Source of the DNA: Methylobacterium mesophilicum
Lineage (GTDB): Bacteria > Pseudomonadota > Alphaproteobacteria > Rhizobiales > Beijerinckiaceae
DNA length: 64,000 nucleotides
Reading direction: 5' to 3'
Assembly: GCF_022179445.1 (NCBI RefSeq)
Contig: NZ_BPQU01000020.1
Coordinates: forward strand, 1 to 64,000
The notes under the pieces: model-generated
The model's database searches: none
Told to the model about the DNA's origin: nothing
What the model saw: only the letters and a program-made list of their open reading frames with translations
Program-made: the position numbers and the translations under genes
Shown: positions 15,850-22,718 of the stretch, one piece after another
Layout of the letters: each line of letters opens with the position of its first letter
Position numbering within the stretch: position 1 is the stretch's first letter

Positions 15850-16227
15850 TCAGGAGATGCAGCGGCCCGGAACCATGCGGCGGGCTTCGGGGCCGACCAG
15901 GGAGCTGAGCGCCGTCTCGCAACCCTCGCGGACCAGACGACGCGGCTGCTGCGGCTGCTTCAGGATCGGCCGGATGCCGATCTCCTGCCCTTCCTCGGCG
16001 ACCGGGCCCGAACGGCCGTCGACGCGCTGCACACCGGCGACCCGCGTCGGACTGAGGGCCAGGGAGGCCGGGCGCATGCCCGGAAGCGGCGCGTGGACGG
16101 CGGAGGCCGCGGCCGTGAGCACCGGCGGCGTCCAACGGTCGGCGGTCTCACGCACCACCGGCTGGATCAGCACGGTGAGAAGAGCCGCGGGAGCACTCAC
16201 GCCCAGAATGAAACCCGACCGCAGCAT
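15850..16227 (-). CDS. Secreted hypothetical protein under an EcfG promoter
   Basis: A 125-residue protein with a hydrophobic N-terminus (MLRSGFILGVSAPAALLTVL) that can act as a signal or anchor. The mature part is unfamiliar; it ends with a Cys-containing tail REGCETALSSLVGPEARRM then PGRCIS, where the two Cys could form a disulfide. Similar tails occur in small rhizobial secreted proteins. GAGG lies upstream of the ATG. A perfect GGAAC-N16-CGTT promoter 42 bases upstream makes it a predicted general-stress gene. Confidence 0.7.
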   Translation of the reverse strand: MLRSGFILGVSAPAALLTVLIQPVVRETADRWTPPVLTAAASAVHAPLPGMRPASLALSPTRVAGVQRVDGRSGPVAEEGQEIGIRPILKQPQQPRRLVREGCETALSSLVGPEARRMVPGRCIS

Positions 16228-16268
16228 CGCCCCGACCTCATCATGAGAGCTTGACAGGATGTTTTCAT

Positions 16269-16293
16269 AACGCGGTCTGCAATTGCAGGTTCC
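16269..16293 (-). promoter_or_regulatory. EcfG-type promoter (exact)
   Basis: Read on the minus strand, GGAAC and CGTT are separated by exactly 16 bases. The -10 element ends 41 bases before the ATG of the secreted-protein gene. It fits the consensus recognised by the general-stress sigma factor EcfG of alphaproteobacteria without a mismatch. Confidence 0.85.
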
Positions 16294-16424
16294 ACAACTG
16301 TCCCGTCTCTGTGGGCACTGAGTATTCGTTCGCGTCCAGGATGTTGGTGCGACGGCGCACCCCCGCCATCCACAACCGTCCCATGTGCTTAAAAAGTCAC
16401 GTTCGCCTAAAAAGCGTATTTGCC

Positions 16425-16449
16425 GGAACCTCCCAGCGCGGCACTCGTT
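16425..16449 (+). promoter_or_regulatory. EcfG-type promoter of a predicted small RNA
   Basis: GGAAC at 16425-16429 and CGTT at 16446-16449 with a 16-base spacer, an exact match. No protein gene follows on the plus strand; a Rho-independent terminator ends about 97 bases downstream. A start point near 16455-16457 is expected from ECF promoter geometry. Confidence 0.85.
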
Positions 16450-16455
16450 CTATCG

Positions 16456-16546
16456 ACACCCGGCCATTCTGGTCCTCCCCGCATTCCCCTTGTGCATCGG
16501 CCGGAACCTTTTCGACGGGCTGGAGCCATCTCCAGCCCGTTTTTTT
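16456..16546 (+). ncRNA. Predicted general-stress small RNA, GsrN-like
   Basis: A predicted transcript of about 91 nt bounded by an exact EcfG-type promoter and a strong Rho-independent terminator. The 5' part can form a stem, CCGGCC (16460-16465) with GGCCGG (16499-16504). This exposes a 33-nt loop that contains two C-rich tracts, TCCTCCCC and TTCCCCTT, the first complementary to Shine-Dalgarno sequences. The 3' part is the terminator hairpin. This layout, a C-rich 5' loop plus a terminator under sigma-EcfG control, matches GsrN of Caulobacter. It lies between the stress-gene promoter at 16269 and phyR, on the strand opposite phyR. Ends are predicted from sequence alone. Confidence 0.72.
16515..16546 (+). 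terminator. Rho-independent terminator of the small RNA
   Basis: ACGGGCTGGA pairs with TCCAGCCCGT over ten bases around a six-base loop and is followed by seven T residues. It is the strongest plus-strand terminator in the window, and no plus-strand protein gene precedes it. Confidence 0.9.
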
Positions 16547-16582
16547 GCGCGCGGCCGGCCAGGGACACGACACGAGACGCGG

Positions 16583-16610
16583 CAAACAAAAACCCCGGCT
16601 TGCGCCGGGG
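16583..16610 (-). terminator. Terminator of phyR
   Basis: CCCCGGC and GCCGGGG pair around a four-base loop; on the minus strand they are followed by TTTTTGTTTGCC. The hairpin lies 88 bases past the phyR stop and ends that transcript before it meets the small RNA coming from the other direction. Confidence 0.88.
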
Positions 16611-16697
16611 CTTGATCGGGATGGTCTTGCGCGTCGGGCCCGCCAGTCCGGAAGCGGCGGGCCGCCCCTGGTTATCGTATCGGGCCGACTTTCTGGG

Positions 16698-17501
16698 TCA
16701 GGCCGACTTGGCTTCCCGGCGGCGCGCTGTCTGCTGGAAGAACAGCGCCTGGCTGATCACCGCGGAGACGTTCGCCGGCTGGAACGGCTTGGCGATGAGG
16801 AAGGCCGGCTCGGGCCGCTCGCCGGTGAGGAAGCGCTCCGGGTAGGCGGTAATGAAGATCACCGGGACCTCGAAGGTCTTCAGCAGGTCGTTCACCGCGT
16901 CGAGGCCCGAGGAGCCGTCGGCGAGCTGGATGTCGGCCAGGATCAGGCCGGGACGCTTGCCCTCGCCGGCGATCTTGATCGCCTCGGTGCGGGTGCGGGC
17001 GACACCGATGACGTTGTGGCCGAGGCCTTCGACCAGAGCCTCGAGGTCCATGGCGATGAGCGGCTCGTCCTCGATGATGAGGATCTCGGTGGCCATGTCG
17101 GCGGCGAGTTCGCGCCCGGCCTCGTCCACCAGGTCGCGGACCTCGGAGACGTCCACGGCCAGGATGATCGCGGCGTCCTCTTCCGAGAAGCCCTCGAGGC
17201 AGGAGAGCAGGAAGGCCTGGCGCGGCAGCGGTGTGATCTGGCCGAGGCGGACTTCGGCCGGGAGGTCGTGCTGGACCTGCTCGCTGCGCCCGTTCACCGA
17301 CAGGGAATTCCAGATCCGGGTGAACACCCGGAACAGGTCGGCCTTGATGTTGGTGCTGCGGCCGAGCGTATCCGGCTCGTTGACGAGGGTTTCCAGGGTG
17401 GCCGCGACATAGGCGTCGCCCGCCACTTGGCTCCCCGTGAGCGCCCGAGCGTAGCGGCGCAGGTACGGCAGGTGCTGTACCACGAGTTGCGATGTCGACA
17501 T
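16698..17501 (-). CDS. phyR: General stress response regulator PhyR
   Basis: A 267-residue PhyR. Residues 1-135 form the sigma-like domain (PYLRRYARALTGS, DLFRVFTRIWNSL, PRQAFLLSCLEGFSEEDAA), which mimics EcfG. Residues 138-260 form a receiver domain (ILIIEDEPLIAMDLE, ILADIQLADG, FITAYPE, KPF). The phospho-acceptor is Asp190, the number known for M. extorquens PhyR. When phosphorylated, PhyR binds the anti-sigma factor NepR and frees EcfG. Its promoter is itself an exact EcfG-type site, giving positive feedback. nepR is divergent. No sensor kinase is adjacent. Confidence 0.97.
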   Translation of the reverse strand: MSTSQLVVQHLPYLRRYARALTGSQVAGDAYVAATLETLVNEPDTLGRSTNIKADLFRVFTRIWNSLSVNGRSEQVQHDLPAEVRLGQITPLPRQAFLLSCLEGFSEEDAAIILAVDVSEVRDLVDEAGRELAADMATEILIIEDEPLIAMDLEALVEGLGHNVIGVARTRTEAIKIAGEGKRPGLILADIQLADGSSGLDAVNDLLKTFEVPVIFITAYPERFLTGERPEPAFLIAKPFQPANVSAVISQALFFQQTARRREAKSA

Positions 17502-17600
17502 TCGATCCCCTGTGCCTCGCCGTGTTGCCCGGCCGCGATGCCTCGGTCCTCGACCGAGGTCGTGCCGGGGCCGGCTTGTATCCTGCGCAGCCTACCGCCC

Positions 17601-17625
17601 AACGCGGAGGCCCGCACTCCGTTCC
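17601..17625 (-). promoter_or_regulatory. EcfG-type promoter of phyR (exact)
   Basis: On the minus strand GGAAC is followed after 16 bases by CGTT, and the -10 element lies about 100 bases before the phyR ATG. Its -35 faces the -35 of the nepR promoter only nine bases away, so the two form a back-to-back palindrome, GTTCCGC and GCGGAAC. Confidence 0.88.
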
Positions 17626-17634
17626 GCCCCCAGC

Positions 17635-17659
17635 GGAACCGATCCGGCGGGCGGGCGTT
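17635..17659 (+). promoter_or_regulatory. EcfG-type promoter of nepR (exact)
   Basis: GGAAC at 17635-17639 and CGTT at 17656-17659 with 16 bases between. It lies 75 bases before the nepR start codon and mirrors the phyR promoter. Confidence 0.88.
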
Positions 17660-17734
17660 GCAGCCGCAGCCATGGCGTATGTCGAGCCGCAGTACAATGC
17701 GGCCCAGCGGACTTCGGCAACAAGGGGCGTGTGA

Positions 17735-18019
17735 ATGGCGGATCAGGGTAAGGATGCGGACCCCCGTGCGGGCGATCCGTATGCTGGCACCGCCGCAGAG
17801 CCCACGGCCCATCCCGCATCGCGTCAACCCGGGGAGTCCCAGGGTGTGGCCGCATCCGCCGCGGCACGCGCCGGCGGGGGCGGCCTGAGCGACCAGACCC
17901 GCAACCGCATCGCCGCGCAGCTGCGCGCGATGTACGATACGGTCGCCCTGCAGCCGGTGCCCGACCGGTTCGCCGAACTCATCGCGAAGCTGGACGGCGG
18001 CGAGCGCGAGAAGGCCTGA
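17735..18019 (+). CDS. nepR: Anti-sigma factor NepR
   Basis: A 94-residue protein. The first half is low-complexity; residues from about 52 carry the NepR core, LSDQTRNRIAAQLRAMYDT followed by LQPVPDRFAELIAKLD. These two amphipathic helices bind EcfG in unstressed cells and switch to phospho-PhyR during stress. AAGGGG precedes the ATG. In many relatives nepR is followed by ecfG; here the next gene is a convergent DUF1328 gene, so the sigma factor must be encoded elsewhere. Confidence 0.94.
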   Translation: MADQGKDADPRAGDPYAGTAAEPTAHPASRQPGESQGVAASAAARAGGGGLSDQTRNRIAAQLRAMYDTVALQPVPDRFAELIAKLDGGEREKA

Positions 18020-18061
18020 GCCCGAGACGGCGGATCCTGTGGATCCTGGCATCTCCGCGAT

Positions 18062-18089
18062 GAAAAAGCCGCCGTCGAGGACGGCGGCT
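18062..18089 (-). terminator. Terminator of the DUF1328 gene
   Basis: AGCCGCCGTC and GACGGCGGCT pair over ten bases around GAG, and the minus-strand transcript continues into TTTTTCA. It lies between the convergent nepR and DUF1328 genes, 52 bases past the latter's stop. Confidence 0.85.
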
Positions 18090-18140
18090 CTCTCCAAGTC
18101 TGTCGTCAGCCCGGCGCCAGCGCCGGCCCCTACGATCGCT

Positions 18141-18317
18141 TTACAATGTCGGCGAACGGCCGCGCATCAGGCCGACGACGGCCGAGATCGCGAACAGGAC
18201 GATCGCCACGAAGAACACAAGCTTGGCAGCTTCCATGGCGGTGCCGGCAATACCACCGAAACCGAGCAGAGCGGCGACCAGAGCCACGACGAGGAAAGTT
18301 ACGGCCCAACCGAGCAT
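18141..18317 (-). CDS. DUF1328 (YtjA-like) small membrane protein
   Basis: A 58-residue protein with two hydrophobic helices (LGWAVTFLVVALVAALLGF and LVFFVAIVLFAISAVVGLM) joined by GGIAGTAMEAAK. This is the DUF1328/YtjA family of small inner-membrane proteins, often stress-induced and of unknown function. An exact EcfG-type promoter lies 57 bases upstream, which places it in the general stress regulon. Its terminator follows. Confidence 0.92.
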   Translation of the reverse strand: MLGWAVTFLVVALVAALLGFGGIAGTAMEAAKLVFFVAIVLFAISAVVGLMRGRSPTL

Positions 18318-18373
18318 TGTGCGTATCCTTTGAAAGGTCCGGCGCGGGCGGCCGCGTCGTTCTGGACTCAAAA

Positions 18374-18398
18374 ACGCCAAGGTTCGGTTCTGGTTCCG
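18374..18398 (-). promoter_or_regulatory. EcfG-type promoter of the DUF1328 gene (exact)
   Basis: Minus-strand GGAAC-N16-CGTT, with the -10 element ending 56 bases before the DUF1328 start codon. It is divergent from the promoter at 18462. Confidence 0.85.
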
Positions 18399-18461
18399 CG
18401 CACTTGACAAAGCGGCCGGGTTTCGTCTCGCTGGCGGACCGCCCCGCGACGATTGGGTGAC

Positions 18462-18486
18462 GGAACGGGAGTCAGACGGTCGCGTT
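18462..18486 (+). promoter_or_regulatory. EcfG-type promoter of a 60-residue gene (exact)
   Basis: GGAAC at 18462-18466 and CGTT at 18483-18486 with a 16-base spacer. The start codon of the small gene is 37 bases downstream. Confidence 0.85.
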
Positions 18487-18522
18487 CGCTGTAAGGTCAC
18501 TAGGTCCGAACCGGGATCCGAG

Positions 18523-18705
18523 ATGCTGCAAGCTGCAAAGAGAGCCGTTCGATCCAAGCTCGCCGCCCTGGCGGCGCGTGTCACCGAGATTGTCGATGGT
18601 GCCGCCGACGCGGCGCGCGCGGCCGCACTCGGCCTCGGCGTGGCGCCGGCCCCCGTACCGGTCCCCGTGCGCGTCCGATCCGGCCGGTCGCATCGCGCGG
18701 GCTGA
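18523..18705 (+). CDS. Small hypothetical stress protein (60 aa)
   Basis: A 60-residue protein beginning MLQAAKRAVRSKLAALAARV, with an Ala-rich amphipathic helix followed by a Pro/Val stretch and a basic tail (RVRSGRSHRAG). No family was recognised. The start at 18523 is favoured over an upstream in-frame start at 18457 because an exact EcfG-type promoter lies between them. The promoter, a hairpin after the stop, and the divergent DUF1328 stress gene argue that it is real. Confidence 0.6.
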   Translation: MLQAAKRAVRSKLAALAARVTEIVDGAADAARAAALGLGVAPAPVPVPVRVRSGRSHRAG

Positions 18706-18715
18706 AGCCCGCACG

Positions 18716-18755
18716 CCCTGAGGAACGGCCCTCTCCGGGACCGTTGTCCTCAGGG
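18716..18755 (+). terminator. Hairpin after the 60-residue gene
   Basis: CCCTGAGGA...ACGG pairs with CCGT...TCCTCAGGG, an inverted repeat with one two-base bulge, ten bases after the stop codon. There is no T-run, so it may instead stabilise the mRNA end. Confidence 0.55.
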
Positions 18756-18836
18756 AAGCCCCCACGGCCGCTGCGCCCGATTGCGCAGCGCTCACGCGCA
18801 GCCGTAGAACCACCGCCGGGACGGAACGGGGTGGCG

Positions 18837-19757
18837 ATGACGGTCGAGGACGAGAGCGGGCCGCGCGTCGAGCGGTCCCTGCCCGAGAGTGGGCGCATGG
18901 AGCGCGTGGCGCCGCTGATCCGGCGGCGGATCGCCCCGAACGGCGGCCCCTTCACGGCGACCGGGACCTGCACCTACGTGGTTGGCCAGGACCGCGTCGC
19001 AATCATCGATCCCGGCCCCGACGACCCCGGCCACATCGCGGCGCTCCTGGACGACCTCGGCCCCGAGCGGGTCGAGGCCATCGTGGTCACCCACACGCAC
19101 CGCGACCATTCGCCGGGCGCCCGCCTGCTGGCCGCCCGGACCGGGGCGCCGATCGTCGGCTGCGGCCCGCACCGGGCCGCCCGCGCCCTGGCGGAGGGCG
19201 AGGCGCCGATGCTCGATGCCAGCTCGGACGCGGCGCACGCGCCGGCGCGCATCCTGGCGGAGGGCGACGCCGTCTCCGGTCCCGGCTGGACCCTCGTGGC
19301 CGTGGAGACGCCCGGCCACACCATGAACCACCTCGCCTTCGCGCTGCCCGAGGCGGACGCCCTGTTCTCGGGCGACCACGTGATGGCCTGGAACACCACG
19401 ATCGTCGCGCCGCCGGACGGGGAGATGCGGGCCTACATGGCCTCGCTGGAGAAGCTGCGCGGCCGCACCGAGACGACCTACTGGCCGGGCCATGGCGGCC
19501 CGGTCCAGGAGCCCGCGCGGCTCGTCCGCTGCCTGATCGGCCACCGCCGCCAGCGGGAGGCGGCGATCCGCGCCCGGCTGGCCGCCGGGGACACGCGCAT
19601 CCCGGAGGTGGTGGCGGCGATCTACCAGGGGCTCGATCCGCGGCTGCGGGGCGCGGCCGCCCTGTCGGTGTTCGCCCATCTCGAGGATCTGGTCGGGCGC
19701 GGGCTGGTCGCCTGCGACGGGCCGCCGCGGCTCGACGCGACCTACGCGCCGGCCTGA
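18837..19757 (+). CDS. MBL-fold hydrolase, LACTB2-like
   Basis: A 306-residue metallo-beta-lactamase-fold protein. The zinc motif HTHRDH (VVTHTHRDHSPGA) is complete, with further ligands in ETPGHTMNHL, FSGDHVM and YWPGHGGP. About 90 C-terminal residues form a winged-helix-like domain (ALSVFAHLEDLVGRGLVACDG). This arrangement is that of LACTB2-type proteins, which include single-strand endoribonucleases. Neither upstream nor downstream genes show a pathway link. The start at 18837 begins just before a disordered leader. Confidence 0.87.
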   Translation: MTVEDESGPRVERSLPESGRMERVAPLIRRRIAPNGGPFTATGTCTYVVGQDRVAIIDPGPDDPGHIAALLDDLGPERVEAIVVTHTHRDHSPGARLLAARTGAPIVGCGPHRAARALAEGEAPMLDASSDAAHAPARILAEGDAVSGPGWTLVAVETPGHTMNHLAFALPEADALFSGDHVMAWNTTIVAPPDGEMRAYMASLEKLRGRTETTYWPGHGGPVQEPARLVRCLIGHRRQREAAIRARLAAGDTRIPEVVAAIYQGLDPRLRGAAALSVFAHLEDLVGRGLVACDGPPRLDATYAPA

Positions 19758-19759
19758 CC

Positions 19760-20539
19760 CTACTTCACCGCCAGCGCCAGGTTGGCGACGTCGTCGAGAT
19801 AGGCGCGGATCCGGTCGGCGTTGGTCCCGAAGTCGCGCCCGCCGAGCCGCGAGGCCGAGCGCACGTCGATCCGGGCGCCGTCGGCCCGGGGGCGAATCCG
19901 CACGGTGACGTCGTCGGGCAGGTTCAGGATGAGGCCCCGGGCCACGGCCTCGATCCGGCCGTTGCCGGTGCGCCCCCCGGGGCGGATCGCCTCGACGATC
20001 TGCCAATGCCGGTTGAGGGCTGCCTTGCGGGCCAGCTCGAAGGCCTCGTCGGCGCCGATGTCGAGGGTCAGCGGGGCGATCTGCGGGTAGGCGGCGCGCT
20101 GACGCTCGCGGAACGCCGGGCCGGGATCGGCCGGGTAGCGCCCGCCCCGGGCCGCGAAGGCGGCGCGCGAGCGCGAGAAGGCCGGCGGGTTGTCGATGTC
20201 GGTGGTGATGTCCGACAGGACCGGCAGGCGCAGGCCGCGCACGCCGAGATAGGCCGGGTAGCCCAGCAGGAGGAGCGCCAGCACCAGCCCGGCCAGCGCG
20301 GCGCCCAGGCCGCGCGCGCCCTCCCGCCAGACATGCACGAACGCGAAGACGGCCGCCACCGCCGCGGCCAGGGCGACGCACAGCCCGGCCGCCAGCGCCA
20401 CCAGCGCCGCGTCGGTGTCGGCGCGCGGGTCGCGCACCAGGATCAGGGCGAGACCGGTGGCGAGGATCGAGAACACCGCGAGCCGCCGCGACAGCGGCCC
20501 GGCGCGGGTCACGGGATCCTCGATAAGCTGGCGGCGCAT
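19760..20539 (-). CDS. DUF1499 membrane protein
   Basis: A 259-residue protein with an N-terminal membrane part of three hydrophobic segments (around residues 20-38, 46-68 and 75-98). A DUF1499 domain follows (DITTDIDNPPAFS, YPADPGPAF, then the conserved ALNRHWQIVEAI and VRIRPRADGARIDVRSASRLGGRDFGTNADRI in shorter blocks). The function of DUF1499 is unknown. The start could also be a GTG three codons earlier. It follows the AsmA-like gene on the same strand. Confidence 0.82.
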   Translation of the reverse strand: MRRQLIEDPVTRAGPLSRRLAVFSILATGLALILVRDPRADTDAALVALAAGLCVALAAAVAAVFAFVHVWREGARGLGAALAGLVLALLLLGYPAYLGVRGLRLPVLSDITTDIDNPPAFSRSRAAFAARGGRYPADPGPAFRERQRAAYPQIAPLTLDIGADEAFELARKAALNRHWQIVEAIRPGGRTGNGRIEAVARGLILNLPDDVTVRIRPRADGARIDVRSASRLGGRDFGTNADRIRAYLDDVANLALAVK

Positions 20540-20601
20540 GGGGGTCACGGAGGGGTTCGGGGCCGGAGCTCGGGGTCGGGCGGCAGGCGCGCGGATCGGG
20601 G

Positions 20602-22410
20602 TCAGGGTGCGTAGGCGCGGGCGGCACCGCTCAGCCCGAGGGCGGCCGGCACCTTGAAGGGATCGGGCAGCATCGCCTCGCCGTGGGACACGATCTGCGC
20701 CGTGGGGGCATCCAGCGGGCCCGTGACCTCGAACAGCAGCCCGCGGCCCGGGAGGTCGGCGAGCGCGCGCAGGGCGAGGTCGCCCCGGGCCGCGATCCGC
20801 CGGCCCGGCAGCGACACCTGACCCTGCAGGCTCGCCCCGACGCTCGGGCCCCGCAGGCCGGATTCGGCGAACTCGCCGATCCCGTCGGAGAAGCGCAGGG
20901 TGATCGCGGCGCGCTCGAAGGCGGTCCGGCCGTTCCGGCGTGCCAGCGCCCCGGTGGGCACCGCGCCGTTGCGGTGGACGAGTTCGGCGAGATCGAGGCC
21001 CGCGATCGCGCCGCCGTCGACCGAGAGGGTCGCGCGGCCGCCGAGGCTGGCGAGCAGGGCGACGCTGTCGCGGGCGCTGCCCTCCAGGCTGAACTGGCCC
21101 TGCAGCGGCCCGCTCAACCAGCGTCCCGCACCGATCTCGCCCAGGAGGGACCCGACGTCGACCCGGTCCAGGCTGCCCTGCATCCGGACCTCGGTCTCGG
21201 CCGGATCCGCGGCGCTCGCCAGGGTGACGCGCCCCTTGAGCATGCCGTCCTGCAGGCGCGCCCGGTTCACCGCGACCTCCACGGCCGCGTCCCGCACCAG
21301 GATGCTGGCGGCGAGGTCCTGCGCCAGGACCGGACCGACCCGGCCCTCGGCCGCGGACAGGCGCAGGTCGAGATCGCCCCCTGTCAGCGGACCCAGCGCC
21401 AGGGAGGCCGGCTCGGCCTCGAACAGCCGGATCAGGTCGGCGAGGAGCGGCGACAGGTTGAGGGTCTCGGCCGCCAGGGTCGCCTGGACCGAGAGGCGCG
21501 GCTCGGGTCCGGTCCCGAGGGTGACGGCGCCGGCCCCATCCAGGACGTCGTCGCCGAGCCCCACCCGCAGGCTCGGCCACGACACCGACCTGTCCCCGGC
21601 CTCGAACCGTCCGTCGAGCGAGAAGGCGCCGGCGAGCGCGGCGAGCGGTGCGTCGCGCCCGAGCCAAGCCAAAGTTTTCGGGAGCGCGCGGCTCTCGAAC
21701 CGGGCGCGGCCGGCCAGGGGCGGCAGCCCGCCGCCGTCGGGGGGAGGCCCCACCGTCCCCTCGGCCGCCAGGCTGCCATCCGGCCAGGTCACCGTCGCCG
21801 TGAACGGCGTGCGCAGGCCCTGCGCGATATAGGCCGGCAGCATGTGGGCCAGGGCGATCCGGGTCGGCACGCCCCGCCAGGTCATGCTGGCATGGGCCTC
21901 GGCGTTCGCGCTCCAGAACGGCCAGGCGAGATCGATGTCGATGTCCCTTGCGTCCGCGCCGTCCCCGACGCGGGCGCCGGTGAGGGCGATCCGTCGCGGG
22001 TGCTGAGTCGCACCCGCGCGCATGCGGCCGGCCAGACGCGCCAGCGGCTCGCGCCAGGCGGCGGCATCCGGCGACAGGCGCGCCGCGTCGAGGCGCAGGC
22101 CGCCCAGGGCGGCGCGGCCGGCGAGCAGAGCGATCGGATCGAGGTCGATCGTCAGCCGGCCGCCCTCCGCGAGGGTCGGCCCGGCGGATCCGGCGGCGAG
22201 GCGGACACGCTCGAGGCTCAGGCGCGGGATCGGAAGGAGCGTGAGCTGCGCCGGTCCCTCGGCGGTCAGCGCGAGGCCGTACGCATCGAGTGCGGGACCC
22301 GCGAAGGTCATCGCCCGGCCGCCGTCGACCGACCAGTCCTGCAGGCCGAGCCCCGCGAGGACGAGGCATCCGAAGGCGGCTACGAAGATGGGGCGGCGCG
22401 GCGACATCAT
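20602..22410 (-). CDS. AsmA-family envelope protein
   Basis: A 602-residue protein with one N-terminal transmembrane anchor (PIFVAAFGCLVLAGLGL) and a long periplasmic beta-rich region. Family features include LSLERVRLAAGSAG near the start and the C-terminal AsmA block (GSARDSVALLASLGGRATLSV split across DGGAIAGLDLAELV). AsmA-like proteins are related to bridge-like lipid transfer proteins and influence outer-membrane lipid homeostasis. Two adjacent ATG codons at 22410 and 22407 could start it. It sits upstream of the DUF1499 gene with 62 bases between, perhaps one operon. Confidence 0.82.
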   Translation of the reverse strand: MMSPRRPIFVAAFGCLVLAGLGLQDWSVDGGRAMTFAGPALDAYGLALTAEGPAQLTLLPIPRLSLERVRLAAGSAGPTLAEGGRLTIDLDPIALLAGRAALGGLRLDAARLSPDAAAWREPLARLAGRMRAGATQHPRRIALTGARVGDGADARDIDIDLAWPFWSANAEAHASMTWRGVPTRIALAHMLPAYIAQGLRTPFTATVTWPDGSLAAEGTVGPPPDGGGLPPLAGRARFESRALPKTLAWLGRDAPLAALAGAFSLDGRFEAGDRSVSWPSLRVGLGDDVLDGAGAVTLGTGPEPRLSVQATLAAETLNLSPLLADLIRLFEAEPASLALGPLTGGDLDLRLSAAEGRVGPVLAQDLAASILVRDAAVEVAVNRARLQDGMLKGRVTLASAADPAETEVRMQGSLDRVDVGSLLGEIGAGRWLSGPLQGQFSLEGSARDSVALLASLGGRATLSVDGGAIAGLDLAELVHRNGAVPTGALARRNGRTAFERAAITLRFSDGIGEFAESGLRGPSVGASLQGQVSLPGRRIAARGDLALRALADLPGRGLLFEVTGPLDAPTAQIVSHGEAMLPDPFKVPAALGLSGAARAYAP

Positions 22411-22718
22411 GCTCCGGATGGGCGAGCCGCGGGCGCGGCCAGGGGCCGGGTGCGGCGCCAGCCCCCTCAAGCCGTCGCGGCCCGGTAGGGTCTGCTCGTT
22501 GCGTTAACCTCATAGCGCGCTCCGGGCGCCTTGTCTGCGGGGGCCTGCCCGGCGCCCCCGCTCTCCCCAGGGTGTCGGGTTACGGATCGCCCCGGACACC
22601 ATGCGGGCAACGTGCCCCGGCACTGGATTTCGGCCGCGGAATCGGGGACAGCAGGCCCGAGGAAACGTAGTTCCCAAGATTTCGGCCGGGCCAGACCGGG
22701 CGGGAAAAGGACGGTTCG
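22411..22718. other. Divergent spacer, no gene seen
   Basis: A 308-base region between the divergent AsmA-like gene and the CoA-transferase operon. It contains short G+C-rich inverted sequences but no persuasive gene or family repeat. Promoters for both directions are expected here. Confidence 0.4.

Noticed and set aside
16251..17888. A 545-codon plus-strand frame across the small RNA and phyR
   Set aside because: It is antisense to phyR, low in complexity and has no ribosome site. It would also run through two terminators.
18722..18745. GGAAC-N15-CGTT upstream of the MBL-fold gene
   Set aside because: The spacer is 15 rather than 16-17, and both halves belong to the hairpin that follows the 60-residue gene.
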